Shown piece after piece: positions 1 to 7,325 of a stretch of 26,766 nucleotides of DNA (position 1 is the first letter of the stretch; each line of letters opens with the position of its first letter). The stretch comes from an uncultured Clostridia bacterium. Its GTDB lineage: Bacteria; Bacillota; Clostridia; TANB77; CAG-508. Where the stretch lies: the NCBI GenBank assembly GCA_947625565.1, contig CANQOU010000004.1, positions 1 to 26,766 of the forward strand, read 5' to 3'. Position numbers and translations under genes: made by a program. The notes beneath the pieces are model-generated. The model saw only the letters and a list, made by a program, of their open reading frames with translations. It was not told the DNA's origin and searched no databases.

Positions 1-302
1 ATTGTAACAGCAGCTAATTTTCCCTCTTGTATTGCTTTTTTTCCTATTGTTTCATAATATTTATAATCATCATATAATTTACTTTTATCTAGGTAATCCA
101 TTGGTGTAATTTCTTCTTGCTTTGAAGTAACCTCATTTTTAGTTGATTCATATAAATAGTTCATCAATTCAAAATCTATATTTTGAATTTGTTTTAATAA
201 TTCTTGTTTTTTGTTTTCATCTAATTTATCATATCCATTTAATAAATGTTCTTGATTATATTTTTTTAATTCTGCTTTTATTTCTCCCAAATTTTTGTCC
301 AT
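1..302 (-). CDS. UDP-sugar pyrophosphorylase (UDPGP/UAP1-type uridylyltransferase), N-terminal part
   Basis: This is a partial gene that runs off the left edge; about 100 N-terminal codons are present. The start is the ATG at 302, preceded by an AGAGAGGAAG ribosome site. The residues match the helical N-terminus of the UDPGP family (UTP:glucose-1-phosphate or N-acetylhexosamine-1-phosphate uridylyltransferases of the eukaryotic UAP1 type): an early QEHLLNGYDKL segment, then IQNIDFELMN, and YYETIGKKAIQEGKLAAVT just where the window ends. In this family the nucleotide-binding GGxGTRLG loop follows directly, so the catalytic part lies outside. The enzyme would make a UDP-sugar from UTP and a sugar 1-phosphate in the cytoplasm, feeding wall or polysaccharide synthesis. 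Family assignment is from recognised motifs; substrate cannot be told. Confidence 0.72.
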   Translation of the reverse strand, partial: MDKNLGEIKAELKKYNQEHLLNGYDKLDENKKQELLKQIQNIDFELMNYLYESTKNEVTSKQEEITPMDYLDKSKLYDDYKYYETIGKKAIQEGKLAAVT

Positions 303-385
303 TCATATCTTCCTCTCTGTTTTTTGCTAATATATAATATAACAAAAAATTTACAATTTGTAAAGAGTTTTTTTATATAATATAA

Positions 386-405
386 AAGACTGATAAATCA
401 GCCTT
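386..405 (-). terminator. Rho-independent terminator of the 157-aa hypothetical gene
   Basis: Read on the minus strand, an 8-bp stem (AAGGCTGA / TCAGTCTT, one G-U pair) with a TTTA loop is followed by a T-rich run. It begins just after the TAA stop at 413. Confidence 0.65.
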
Positions 406-412
406 CCCGTAA

Positions 413-886
413 TTACATATCTATTTTTCCTATTGTATTTAATATCCCATCATATTCCTTTACAATTTCACTCATTTCATCTGCTACTTCTTGTACTTGA
501 TAACAATGAACAGTTTTTGTATTTGAATTTATATTTTTAATTTGATTTTCCATTAAATTTATATAATTCTTGCTTCCTTTTATAAATATAGTTTGTTCTT
601 GTGATTTTTCTTCTTTAAGATTTTCTATTTTTTCTTGCGTATTTTTATTCCAACCTATTTGTATAATTTTATTTTTATCATTTTCATTTAAATTTGTTCT
701 ATTTAATACGGTTTTTATTGTTTCTTCTAAATTATTTTCTGTAAGAATTACAATTTTGTTTTTTGCTTTTATTTCTTTTTGAATAAATGGAATACTAATC
801 ATTTCAAAATGATAGTCACTTGCATAAAAAGAACATAACTTCTCTCTTTTATTTTCTCGTGTTACATTATCTTCTGATTTTAACAT
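413..886 (-). CDS. Conserved hypothetical protein, 157 aa
   Basis: This soluble 157-aa protein has no membrane segment or signal peptide. The ATG at 886 follows an AGGGTGG ribosome site. It has alternating alpha/beta character: KIVILTEN, then a Lys/Glu-rich helical stretch, IFIKGSKNY, then VHCYQVQEVADEM, and it ends in YDGILNTIG. The pattern resembles a small alpha/beta fold, and I have a weak impression of similar hypothetical proteins in clostridia. I do not recognise a characterised family or catalytic motif. It is a single-gene unit, with its own consensus promoter (951-979) and its own terminator (386-405). Confidence 0.75.
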   Translation of the reverse strand: MLKSEDNVTRENKREKLCSFYASDYHFEMISIPFIQKEIKAKNKIVILTENNLEETIKTVLNRTNLNENDKNKIIQIGWNKNTQEKIENLKEEKSQEQTIFIKGSKNYINLMENQIKNINSNTKTVHCYQVQEVADEMSEIVKEYDGILNTIGKIDM

Positions 887-950
887 AAACTATCCACCCT
901 TTCGATTTTTGAAAGCCTTTTCTTTTGAATTTATTTTTTAGTACTTCCAA

Positions 951-979
951 ATTTTACCATTTTATTTCTAATATGTCAA
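951..979 (-). promoter_or_regulatory. Sigma-A promoter for the 157-aa hypothetical gene
   Basis: On the minus strand a perfect -35 TTGACA (974-979) and a -10 TAAAAT (951-956) are separated by exactly 17 bp. They lie about 65 bp upstream of the ATG at 886. Confidence 0.65.
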
Positions 980-1049
980 TAATATTTCAAATAAAATTCA
1001 TCGTGTTTTTTCGACATCATAATTCGTCATTTTTTTTTAAATTTTTTTT

Positions 1050-1078
1050 GTATAAAATTTTCTAATTTGGTAATAATT
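1050..1078 (+). promoter_or_regulatory. Sigma-F-like (forespore) promoter for spoIIR
   Basis: GTATA at 1050-1054 and GGTAATAATT at 1069-1078 are spaced by 14 bp. This matches the remembered sigma-F/sigma-G pattern (GyATA, then GGnnAnAATw). It sits 45 bp upstream of spoIIR, whose homologue in Bacillus subtilis is transcribed by sigma-F, so position and expected regulon agree. Confidence 0.6.
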
Positions 1079-1122
1079 AAAGTAAAGAATATTTTTCAAA
1101 AAAAGTACATAGGAGGAAATCA

Positions 1123-1779
1123 ATGAAAAATAAAACAAAATCAAAAATAAAAATGATACTTATACTTGCCTTTTTACTATTTTTATACACAACTCTTTGT
1201 GCATTTTCTTATGCAAATACAACTTGCTCAAAAATAAGTGATAGTGTTTTTAGATTACATGTTTTAGCAAATAGTGATAGTACAGAGGACCAAAATTTAA
1301 AATATCTAGTAAGGGATAGTTTATTAAGTTATATGAATTCATTATGCAGTAATGCAAAAACAAAAGAAGAAGCTATTTCTATTGCTAATGAGCATTTGTC
1401 TGATTTTAAAGAATTAGCTAAACAAACTATTATTGAAAATGGTTATTCATATAATGTAGATGTACAAATTGGAAATTTTAAATTTCCTACAAAAACATAT
1501 GGTGATATAGCTCTTCCTGCAGGATATTATGATGCTTTACGCGTTACAATAGGTGAAGCTAAAGGACAAAACTGGTGGTGTGTGATGTTTCCACCATTAT
1601 GCTTTATTGATGTAACTTCAGGTGTCGTTCCAGATGAATCAAAAAATTTATTGAAAGAAAATATGACTGAAGAAGATTTCTCTTTAGTTTCAGAAAGTAA
1701 AACAAATAATGAGATTTCTTTTAAATTTAAAATACTAGAATTTTTTGCCGGTAATGGATTTATAACAGCAAAAAAATAA
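1123..1779 (+). CDS. spoIIR: Stage II sporulation protein R (SpoIIR)
   Basis: SpoIIR is the forespore-made secreted signal that activates the SpoIIGA protease across the septum, leading to processing of pro-sigma-E in the mother cell. The 218-aa protein starts at an ATG with an AGGAGG site 6 bp upstream. Residues about 11-31 form a hydrophobic signal/anchor. The family hallmarks follow: a FRLHVLANSDSTEDQNLKY segment around residues 43-61 and NWWCVMFPPLCFID around residues 149-162, just before the C-terminal part. Length is normal for the family. It is transcribed alone, with a sigma-F-like promoter upstream and a hairpin terminator downstream. Identification is confident. Confidence 0.95.
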   Translation: MKNKTKSKIKMILILAFLLFLYTTLCAFSYANTTCSKISDSVFRLHVLANSDSTEDQNLKYLVRDSLLSYMNSLCSNAKTKEEAISIANEHLSDFKELAKQTIIENGYSYNVDVQIGNFKFPTKTYGDIALPAGYYDALRVTIGEAKGQNWWCVMFPPLCFIDVTSGVVPDESKNLLKENMTEEDFSLVSESKTNNEISFKFKILEFFAGNGFITAKK

Positions 1780-1783
1780 TTTA

Positions 1784-1821
1784 AAATAGAAACAGATTTT
1801 ATTTAATATCTGTTTCTATTT
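1784..1821 (+). terminator. Hairpin terminator after spoIIR
   Basis: A perfect 14-bp inverted repeat (1784-1797 with 1808-1821) encloses a 10-nt loop and starts 4 bp after the spoIIR stop. The 3' arm itself ends in T residues; the T-tract is modest. Confidence 0.75.
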
Positions 1822-1876
1822 ATTTGTAAACTCAAGCTATATCCACTATTTGTCGAATTTTGTCAAAAAGTTTTTC

Positions 1877-1905
1877 TTGACAAATATTGGTAATTATAGT
1901 ATAAT
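1877..1905 (+). promoter_or_regulatory. Perfect consensus sigma-A promoter with no obvious gene behind it
   Basis: TTGACA (1877-1882), a 17-bp spacer and TATAAT (1900-1905) form an exact consensus promoter pointing right. Transcription should begin near 1912. A small hairpin (TTAAGG 1915-1920, CCTTAA 1926-1931) lies at the very 5' end of the predicted RNA. The only gene on this strand downstream is a doubtful 34-codon ORF; the next annotated gene, rlmH, is on the other strand. Confidence 0.7.
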
Positions 1906-1958
1906 CAAAAACAGTTAAGGGCAATCCTTAATTATTGATTCATTATTTTATTAAAGTT

Positions 1959-2063
1959 ATGGCAATTAAAATTTTATTATTTATTTCTTTATTTTTCATA
2001 ATAAAAAAAATAATTATCAAAAAATTGGCAAAAAAAATTCTAAAGCAAATTGAAAAACTTTAA
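1959..2063 (+). CDS. Possible 34-aa hydrophobic/basic small peptide
   Basis: A 34-codon ORF begins about 47 nt after the predicted start site of the perfect promoter at 1877-1905. Its N-terminal half is wholly hydrophobic (MAIKILLFISLFFII) and its C-terminal half is lysine-rich (KKLAKKILKQIEKL), giving a transmembrane segment with a cationic tail, the general form of type I toxins and small membrane peptides. The ribosome site is weak (TAAAG two bases before ATG). The DNA is so A/T-rich that such a composition can arise by chance. The alternative is that the transcript is a non-coding RNA. Confidence 0.25.
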   Translation: MAIKILLFISLFFIIKKIIIKKLAKKILKQIEKL

Positions 2064-2098
2064 AATTGATATTTACTATATTAAATTGTATTTAATTT

Positions 2099-2220
2099 TG
2101 TAGAGAATATTATTTAAGATTCGTTTCTTTTATATTTCCCCCAGAAAAAGAAATTACAATTTTGCATCAGTCCCTTTTATTATATAAGATGCTTTCATTC
2201 CGTTATTTATATTCTCTACA
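2099..2220. repeat. 12-bp perfect inverted repeat enclosing a foldable spacer (structured RNA or tiny mobile element)
   Basis: TGTAGAGAATAT at 2099-2110 is exactly complementary to 2209-2220, with about 98 bp between. The interior holds two nested smaller pairings: TTTCTTTT with AAAAAGAAA around a C-rich loop, and GCATC with GATGC further right. This could be the closing stem of a structured RNA from the promoter at 1877, or the ends of a MITE-like element. No target-site duplication is evident. I see no protein-coding sign. The rest of the stretch 1822-2228 holds only the promoter and the small ORF described separately. Confidence 0.4.
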
Positions 2221-2228
2221 ATAATATA

Positions 2229-2708
2229 TTATTTATGATAAGTTTCACCGTTTAAAATTTTAAAACTCCTAAAAATTTGTTCTAAAAGAAAGACACGAAT
2301 TAGTTGATGTGGAAATGTCAATTTAGAAAAAGATATTGAATTATTACACATTTCTAAAAGATTTGTTGTTATCCCTAAAGAACCTCCAATAATAAAAGAG
2401 ATGGAACTTGTCGTAAGTGAGAGTGTATCAATTGTTTTAGCAAATTCTTCAGAAGAAAGTTGTTTACCTTTTAGGTCTAAACATATTAAATAACTATCTT
2501 TTGGAATGTGCTTCATAATATTGCTACACTCTTTTTCTTTAATTATTTTGCATTCTTTTTCTGTTGCCTTATCAGGAATTTTTTCATCTGGCAATTCAAT
2601 AATATTTAATTTACAATATTTAGATAATCTTTTACTATATTCTTCTATTGCATCTTTTAAATATTGTTCTCGTAATTTTCCAATACAAATAATATTGATT
2701 GTAAGCAT
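2229..2708 (-). CDS. rlmH: 23S rRNA (pseudouridine-1915-N3)-methyltransferase RlmH
   Basis: RlmH is a SPOUT-class methyltransferase that uses SAM to methylate pseudouridine 1915 of 23S rRNA in helix 69 of the assembled ribosome. The 159-aa length is exactly that of the family. The family signatures are present: a beta-strand start MLTINIICIGKLRE, SFIIGGSLGI near residue 105, LTFPHQLIRVFLLEQIFR and the invariant C-terminal NGETYHK. The ATG at 2708 has an AGGAGA site upstream and lies 9 bp after the metallo-hydrolase stop, so the two are in one operon. A similar linkage to walJ/yycJ is known in Bacillus. Confidence 0.95.
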   Translation of the reverse strand: MLTINIICIGKLREQYLKDAIEEYSKRLSKYCKLNIIELPDEKIPDKATEKECKIIKEKECSNIMKHIPKDSYLICLDLKGKQLSSEEFAKTIDTLSLTTSSISFIIGGSLGITTNLLEMCNNSISFSKLTFPHQLIRVFLLEQIFRSFKILNGETYHK

Positions 2709-2717
2709 AAATATCTC

Positions 2718-3506
2718 CTAAACACAAATTTCTTTACTTGTTGTATCTCTTCCAGCAATAGAAAGTGATAATGAATTTTCTTCATAATTATTTTTTATTA
2801 GTTGTTCTACTACTGTTTTATATGCAAGTTCTGGGAAATTGCTTTCTTTACTTAAATGTCCTAACATAACTTGTTTTAAGTTACAATTAAGTAATTGTGA
2901 AATGGTTTTTCCAGCTTCCTCATTTGACAAATGTCCTGTTGGTCCTGCAATACGACTTTTTAATATATATGGATAATGTGAATACATTAAAACTTCTGGT
3001 TCATAGTTAGATTCTAATAAAATAAAGCTACTCTCCTGTAAATTCTTTAAAATTCCTGTTGTTATATGTCCAATATCTGTTGCAATACTCATTTTTTTGC
3101 TTCCTTTTGAAATATTAAAACCACAAGGATTTGCAGCATCATGAGGAATACTAAATGGCTTTATTTCTAAATCATTTATTTCGAATTTTTCTTCTATTGT
3201 AAATATATGAATATTTTTTTCTGGTATTTTTTCTTTTTGTTTTGGCATAGCATCTAATGTTTTTTTATTTGCAAAAACAGGTATATCGAATTTTTTTGCA
3301 AAAGTTCCTAATCCTTGTATATGGTCTGTATGTTCATGAGTAATTAGTATCCCATCTATTTCATTTGGAGCAATGTTTAAATCTAATAATGCATTTTCTA
3401 CTTTTTTTGAGCTAACTCCTACATCTACTAATAATTTTGTATTTTCTGATTTTATAAATAAACTATTTCCACTACTACCACTGAATAAACTATAGAAATT
3501 CAACAT
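2718..3506 (-). CDS. MBL-fold metallo-hydrolase, YycJ/WalJ type
   Basis: This 262-aa soluble metallo-beta-lactamase-fold protein carries the metal-binding HEHTDHIQGL motif near residue 57. Further ligands occur in SIPHDAANPCGF, in the TDIGH segment and in the late LGHLSKE region. The N-terminal FYSLFSGSSGNSL is typical of the YycJ/WalJ subfamily, a group implicated in DNA exonuclease/mismatch-repair-type functions and in coordinating division with DNA state in Bacillaceae. It sits between murA (21 bp upstream) and rlmH (9 bp downstream), and an AAAGGAAG site precedes the ATG at 3506. Subfamily is confident; the exact substrate is not known from sequence. Confidence 0.88.
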   Translation of the reverse strand: MLNFYSLFSGSSGNSLFIKSENTKLLVDVGVSSKKVENALLDLNIAPNEIDGILITHEHTDHIQGLGTFAKKFDIPVFANKKTLDAMPKQKEKIPEKNIHIFTIEEKFEINDLEIKPFSIPHDAANPCGFNISKGSKKMSIATDIGHITTGILKNLQESSFILLESNYEPEVLMYSHYPYILKSRIAGPTGHLSNEEAGKTISQLLNCNLKQVMLGHLSKESNFPELAYKTVVEQLIKNNYEENSLSLSIAGRDTTSKEICV

Positions 3507-3527
3507 AATTTTTACTTCCTTTGTACA

Positions 3528-4787
3528 CTATTCTTTTACTCTTTCAATTTGTGCTCCAATACTTTTAAATCTTTCTTCTATATTTTCATATCCTCTATCT
3601 ATGTGCTCCAAATTATATATTTCTGTTATTCCATGAGCAGAAGTTCCTGCAATAATCAATGCTGCTCCGGCTCTTAAGTCTGTTGAATATACAGGCGCAC
3701 CACTTAATTTTTCAACACCTTCAAAGATAGCTGTTTTCCCTTGTGCTGTGATTTTAGCTCCCATTTTATTTAATTCTTGTGTATATTGAAATCTTGATTC
3801 CCATATACTTTCATTTATAATACTTGTCCCATCTGCTAAAGATAATACTACTCCCATTTGTGGTTGCAAATCTGTTGGAAATCCTGGATGTGGCAATGTT
3901 TTTATATTTGCTTTTGTTGGTCTTTTTTTACAATATACTCTTAAACTATCTCCATAATCTTCTACAATTCCACCAACCTCAATAATTTTTGCAGTAATTG
4001 AGTCTAAGTGTTTTGTAATACAATTTTTTATTAGCAAATCTCCTCTTGTTGCAACTGCTGCTAACATGAAAGTACCTGCTTCGATTTGGTCAGGCACTAC
4101 AGAATATGTAGCATTTCCTTTTAATTTTTTTACCCCATTTATTTTTATCACATCTGTACCTGCTCCACGAATATCTGCTCCCATAGTATTTAAAAAGTTG
4201 GCAACGTCAACAACATGTGGTTCTTTTGCAGCATTATCAATCGTTGTTGTTCCTTCTGCTAATGTTGCTGCAAGCATAATATTTATTGTTGCACCAACAG
4301 AAACAATATCCATATAAATTGAATTTCCTACAAGTTTATCAGCAGTTGCAAAAATAGTACCATTCCCAACAGTTACTTCTGCTCCTAACATTTCGAATCC
4401 TTTAACATGTTGGTCTATTGGTCTTGCACCTAACTGACATCCACCTGGCATTCCAACTTCTATTTCTTTTTTTCTACCTAACATAGAGCCTAATATATAA
4501 TATGAGGCTCTAAATTTACTTGTTAAATCTAATGGCGCTTTAGTTGTATGTATATTTCTCGTATCTATTGTAACAGAGTTTTTATTATTCCATGTGATTT
4601 TTGCTCCTAATTTTTCTAGTATTTCACAAGATATCATAACATCACTAATATGTGGTAGATTGTCAATTGTGCAAACTCCATCAATTAGTAGTGTCGCAGG
4701 TAAAATCGCTACTGCTGCATTTTTTGCTCCGTTAATTTTTACTTCTCCCTTTAAAGGAGTAGGTCCTTTTATTACTAATTTTTCCAA
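3528..4787 (-). CDS. murA: UDP-N-acetylglucosamine 1-carboxyvinyltransferase (MurA)
   Basis: MurA transfers enolpyruvate from PEP to UDP-GlcNAc, the first committed step of peptidoglycan synthesis in the cytoplasm. The 419-aa length is standard. The start is a TTG at 4787 with a G-rich ribosome site 8 bp upstream. The substrate-binding KINGAKNAA lies near residue 18. The mobile catalytic loop is MPGGCQLGARPID, with Cys117 (the fosfomycin target) intact. LRAGAALIIAG and YENIEERF near the C-terminus are typical. It heads the murA - MBL hydrolase - rlmH operon behind its own promoter (4818-4846). Confidence 0.96.
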   Translation of the reverse strand: MEKLVIKGPTPLKGEVKINGAKNAAVAILPATLLIDGVCTIDNLPHISDVMISCEILEKLGAKITWNNKNSVTIDTRNIHTTKAPLDLTSKFRASYYILGSMLGRKKEIEVGMPGGCQLGARPIDQHVKGFEMLGAEVTVGNGTIFATADKLVGNSIYMDIVSVGATINIMLAATLAEGTTTIDNAAKEPHVVDVANFLNTMGADIRGAGTDVIKINGVKKLKGNATYSVVPDQIEAGTFMLAAVATRGDLLIKNCITKHLDSITAKIIEVGGIVEDYGDSLRVYCKKRPTKANIKTLPHPGFPTDLQPQMGVVLSLADGTSIINESIWESRFQYTQELNKMGAKITAQGKTAIFEGVEKLSGAPVYSTDLRAGAALIIAGTSAHGITEIYNLEHIDRGYENIEERFKSIGAQIERVKE

Positions 4788-4817
4788 TGAAATTACCCCC
4801 TGATTCTTTGTGATTAA

Positions 4818-4846
4818 AATATACCATAAACTATAAAGATTTGCAA
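4818..4846 (-). promoter_or_regulatory. Sigma-A promoter for the murA operon
   Basis: On the minus strand TTGCAA (4841-4846) and TATATT (4818-4823) are separated by 17 bp and lie about 30 bp upstream of the TTG start of murA, after the end of spmB. Confidence 0.6.
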
Positions 4847-4887
4847 TACTTTTTTATAAATGAACACTTGTTACTTTATTACTATAT

Positions 4888-5418
4888 TTATCCTCCCAAC
4901 ATTTTACATATAATTATGCTTGTAGTAATACCAACAAAATCTGCAAGTAATGAAGCCCAAAGAACAAATCTTGTCTTTTTTACTCCTATACTAGAAGTAT
5001 ATACTGTAATAGTATATACTGTTGTTTCTGTAGACCCCATAATTACAGCTGCCATCAGTCCTATTTGGCTATCTACTCCAAATGTTTTCATTATATTTGT
5101 TGCAACTGCTATAGAGCTACTACCTGAAATTGGTCTTATTAAGGCTAATGGCATAATATCTGTTGGAAAATTAAATTGATTTAGGATTGGAGAAATAAAA
5201 TGAATAATACAATCTAGTATTCCAGAACTTCTTAAAGCTCCAATAGCTAAAAATAGCCCAACTAATGTAGGGAAAATTGTTATAACTATATTTATTCCTT
5301 CTTTTGCACCTATTAAAAAAGTATCAAATATTTTTATTTTCTCCATAAATGCATACATTACAATAATTAAAATTACTAGTGGCATTGCAATACTAGAAAC
5401 AAAATTAACAAATTGCAT
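4888..5418 (-). CDS. spmB: Spore maturation protein SpmB
   Basis: SpmB is a small multi-spanning membrane protein of the nucleoside-recognition/Gate family, needed in Bacillus for spore core dehydration together with SpmA. The 176-aa protein is nearly all hydrophobic helices. It shows the conserved ALIRPISGSSSIAVA and MGSTETTVYTITVY motifs of SpmB. The ATG at 5418 directly follows the stop of spmA at 5420, with effectively no gap, so the two are translationally coupled. Identification by motifs and by pairing with spmA is strong. Confidence 0.93.
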   Translation of the reverse strand: MQFVNFVSSIAMPLVILIIVMYAFMEKIKIFDTFLIGAKEGINIVITIFPTLVGLFLAIGALRSSGILDCIIHFISPILNQFNFPTDIMPLALIRPISGSSSIAVATNIMKTFGVDSQIGLMAAVIMGSTETTVYTITVYTSSIGVKKTRFVLWASLLADFVGITTSIIICKMLGG

Positions 5419-5419
5419 A

Positions 5420-6025
5420 TCATTTCCCCCATTTTATAAATATTTTTGTTGCTGTTATGCCTGTAATAGCTGCACAAATTGTTGCTACCCATACTGGAAA
5501 AATAATGCTTGTTGGGTCTTGAGAACCTAAGGAGTTTCTAATTGCAATAACTGTTGTTGGAATTATTTGAATTGATGCAGTATTTAATACAATTAAGGTT
5601 GCCATTGAATTTGTTAAAGTTTTTTTATCTGAATTTTTTTCTTGCATAGATTTCATTGCTTTAATTCCTAAAGGTGTTGCTGCATTTCCCAGCCCTAAGA
5701 TATTTGCCACCATATTCATAGATATTTCTTTTTTTATTTTTTCATCGTTTTTTAACTCTGGAAAAAGTTTATTGATTAGTGGTGATAAAAAAATAGTTAA
5801 TTTTTTTATAATTGTAGTTTCAGATGCTATTTTCATAATTCCATTCCATAGACACATTGTACCTAATAATGTAATACATAAGTTAACTGCTTCTTCTGTA
5901 CTAGAAAATATAGATTGGTTAAGTTTATCTATATTTCCAGAAAATATAGCAAATGAAAATGATAGAATAATAAAAATTGGCCAAATTGAATTTAACAATT
6001 TCCTCACCCATTTAAATTTATTCAT
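5420..6025 (-). CDS. spmA: Spore maturation protein SpmA
   Basis: SpmA is the partner of SpmB in spore core dehydration and heat resistance. This 201-aa integral membrane protein has the typical order for SpmA: an N-terminal WPIFIILSFSFAI helix, LWNGIMKIA near residue 60, NILGLGNAATPLGIKAMK around residue 110 and SIQIIPTTVIAIR around residue 150. The ATG at 6025 is preceded by AAAGGA. It is the first gene of the spmAB pair; I did not find a convincing promoter, although the 150-bp gap to the divergent AbrB-type gene is where it should be. Confidence 0.93.
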   Translation of the reverse strand: MNKFKWVRKLLNSIWPIFIILSFSFAIFSGNIDKLNQSIFSSTEEAVNLCITLLGTMCLWNGIMKIASETTIIKKLTIFLSPLINKLFPELKNDEKIKKEISMNMVANILGLGNAATPLGIKAMKSMQEKNSDKKTLTNSMATLIVLNTASIQIIPTTVIAIRNSLGSQDPTSIIFPVWVATICAAITGITATKIFIKWGK

Positions 6026-6104
6026 TTAAATCCTTTTTATTCTTTGATTTTTGTATGGTTTTTGTAGATTTATTACCAAATTTTGGTTTTTAGTAAATTA
6101 AACA

Positions 6105-6133
6105 TTGACCTAATTCTTAATTTATGCTATACT
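6105..6133 (+). promoter_or_regulatory. Sigma-A promoter for the AbrB-type regulator
   Basis: TTGACC (6105-6110) and TATACT (6128-6133) are spaced by 17 bp, about 40 bp upstream of the ATG at 6175. Confidence 0.65.
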
Positions 6134-6174
6134 TTTTAATAAGGGATTACAAAATATCAACATAGGAGGAAATT

Positions 6175-6429
6175 ATGAAATCAACAGGTATTATAAGAAA
6201 GGTTGACGAACTTGGAAGAGTTGTCATTCCTATAGAAATAAGGACAAAACTTAATATAGCAGAAAAAGATCCAATAGAAATATATGTAGATGGTTATTCT
6301 GTTATATTGAAAAAATTTGAACCAAATTGTGTTTTTTGTGGAAACACGAAAAATGTTGTAGAATATAAGGATAAATTAGTTTGTGCTAAATGTATTAAGC
6401 ATATTTCTGATTTGCAAGAAGAAAAATAA
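6175..6429 (+). CDS. AbrB/SpoVT-type transition-state regulator with zinc ribbon
   Basis: This 84-aa DNA-binding protein has two parts. Residues 1-50 are the swapped-hairpin AbrB domain: STGIIRKVDELGRVVIPIEI, then a KDPIEIYVDG strand, ending in VILKK. Residues 52-76 are a compact four-cysteine ribbon, CVFC then CAKC, spaced by about 16 residues, likely to bind Zn. It matches the short AbrB-type proteins of clostridia that act as dimeric repressors during transition to stationary phase or sporulation; it lacks the GAF sensor domain of SpoVT. The AGGAGG site lies 5 bp before the ATG. Regulon not inferable. Confidence 0.88.
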   Translation: MKSTGIIRKVDELGRVVIPIEIRTKLNIAEKDPIEIYVDGYSVILKKFEPNCVFCGNTKNVVEYKDKLVCAKCIKHISDLQEEK

Positions 6430-6448
6430 ATACATATATTATGAAACA

Positions 6449-6495
6449 AAAATGGTTTTGAACTATACATTTTTAGTATAATTCAAGACCATTTT
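6449..6495. terminator. Bidirectional terminator between the AbrB-type gene and rsmI
   Basis: A 19-bp stem (6449-6467 with 6477-6495; one mismatch and one wobble) has A-runs on the left and T-runs on the right. It serves both convergent genes; its right arm touches the rsmI stop codon. Confidence 0.75.
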
Positions 6496-7321
6496 ATTTA
6501 TTACAAAAATACATATAAATTTCATTTTTAGAGGTATTTCTATCCTTTGCAATTTTTTTTATAATTTCTTTTTTATCTATTCCCTGTTTTTCATAATATG
6601 AGAAGTGTTCTTCTAATGAAATTTCTGAAAAGTCTTTCTTTTCAACTTCTTTTTCAGATTTTTCAATTAATATTATAATTTCTCCTTTTATATTTTCAGT
6701 TTTTTCTATTATCTCATCAATCGTTCCTCTTATAAATTCTTCGTGAATTTTTGTTAATTCTCGTGCAATAACTACTTTTCTATTTCCTATAACTTCTTTT
6801 AGGTCTTGCAATGTTGTTTTTAATTTATGTGGTGCCTCATATATCATAACTGTTTGTTCACTATTTTTTATTTGCTCTAGTTTTTGTTTTCTATTCTTTT
6901 TGTTTAATGGCAAAAATCCAAGGAATAAGAAACTTTGTGTTTCTAATCCTGAGCAAATTAGAGCATTAACAAAAGCACATGCTCCTGGAATTGGAATTAT
7001 TTCTATTCCCTCTTCTAAACATCTATGAATTATTTGCTCTCCTGGGTCACAAATTCCTGGTGTTCCAGCATCTGAAACTAATGCAATTTTCTTTCCTTCT
7101 TTTAATTTTGAAATTAGTTCTTCTGATTTTGCTTCTTCATTATGACGATGATAACTTATTAAATGTTTAGTGATTTTATAATGATTTAATAGTTTAAGTG
7201 TATGTCTTGTATCTTCTGCTGCAATTATATCGACTTCTTGTAAAGTACGAATTGCTCTATATGTAATATCTTCTAAATTTCCAATTGGTGTTGCAACAAC
7301 ATATAATGTTCCATATTCCAT
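6494..7321 (-). CDS. rsmI: 16S rRNA (cytidine-1402-2'-O)-methyltransferase RsmI
   Basis: RsmI methylates the ribose of C1402 of 16S rRNA using SAM (tetrapyrrole-methylase fold). I choose the ATG at 7321 (275 aa, starting MEYGTLYVVATPIGN) and not the ATG 54 bp upstream. The strong GAGGAAGGAAAG ribosome site fits 7321, and homologues begin at this point; the longer start would overlap the preceding gene by 50 bp. Motifs seen: TPIGNLEDITYRAI, AAEDTRHT, ALVSDAGTPGICDPG and IPIPGACA, all characteristic of RsmI. The methyltransferase gene upstream ends 4 bp before this start. Confidence 0.93.
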   Translation of the reverse strand: MEYGTLYVVATPIGNLEDITYRAIRTLQEVDIIAAEDTRHTLKLLNHYKITKHLISYHRHNEEAKSEELISKLKEGKKIALVSDAGTPGICDPGEQIIHRCLEEGIEIIPIPGACAFVNALICSGLETQSFLFLGFLPLNKKNRKQKLEQIKNSEQTVMIYEAPHKLKTTLQDLKEVIGNRKVVIARELTKIHEEFIRGTIDEIIEKTENIKGEIIILIEKSEKEVEKKDFSEISLEEHFSYYEKQGIDKKEIIKKIAKDRNTSKNEIYMYFCNK

Positions 7322-7325
7322 GTAA

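Noticed and set aside
2099..2220. Naming the inverted repeat region as 6S RNA or another known RNA
   Set aside because: No conserved sequence signature could be confirmed by eye; only the base pairing is visible.
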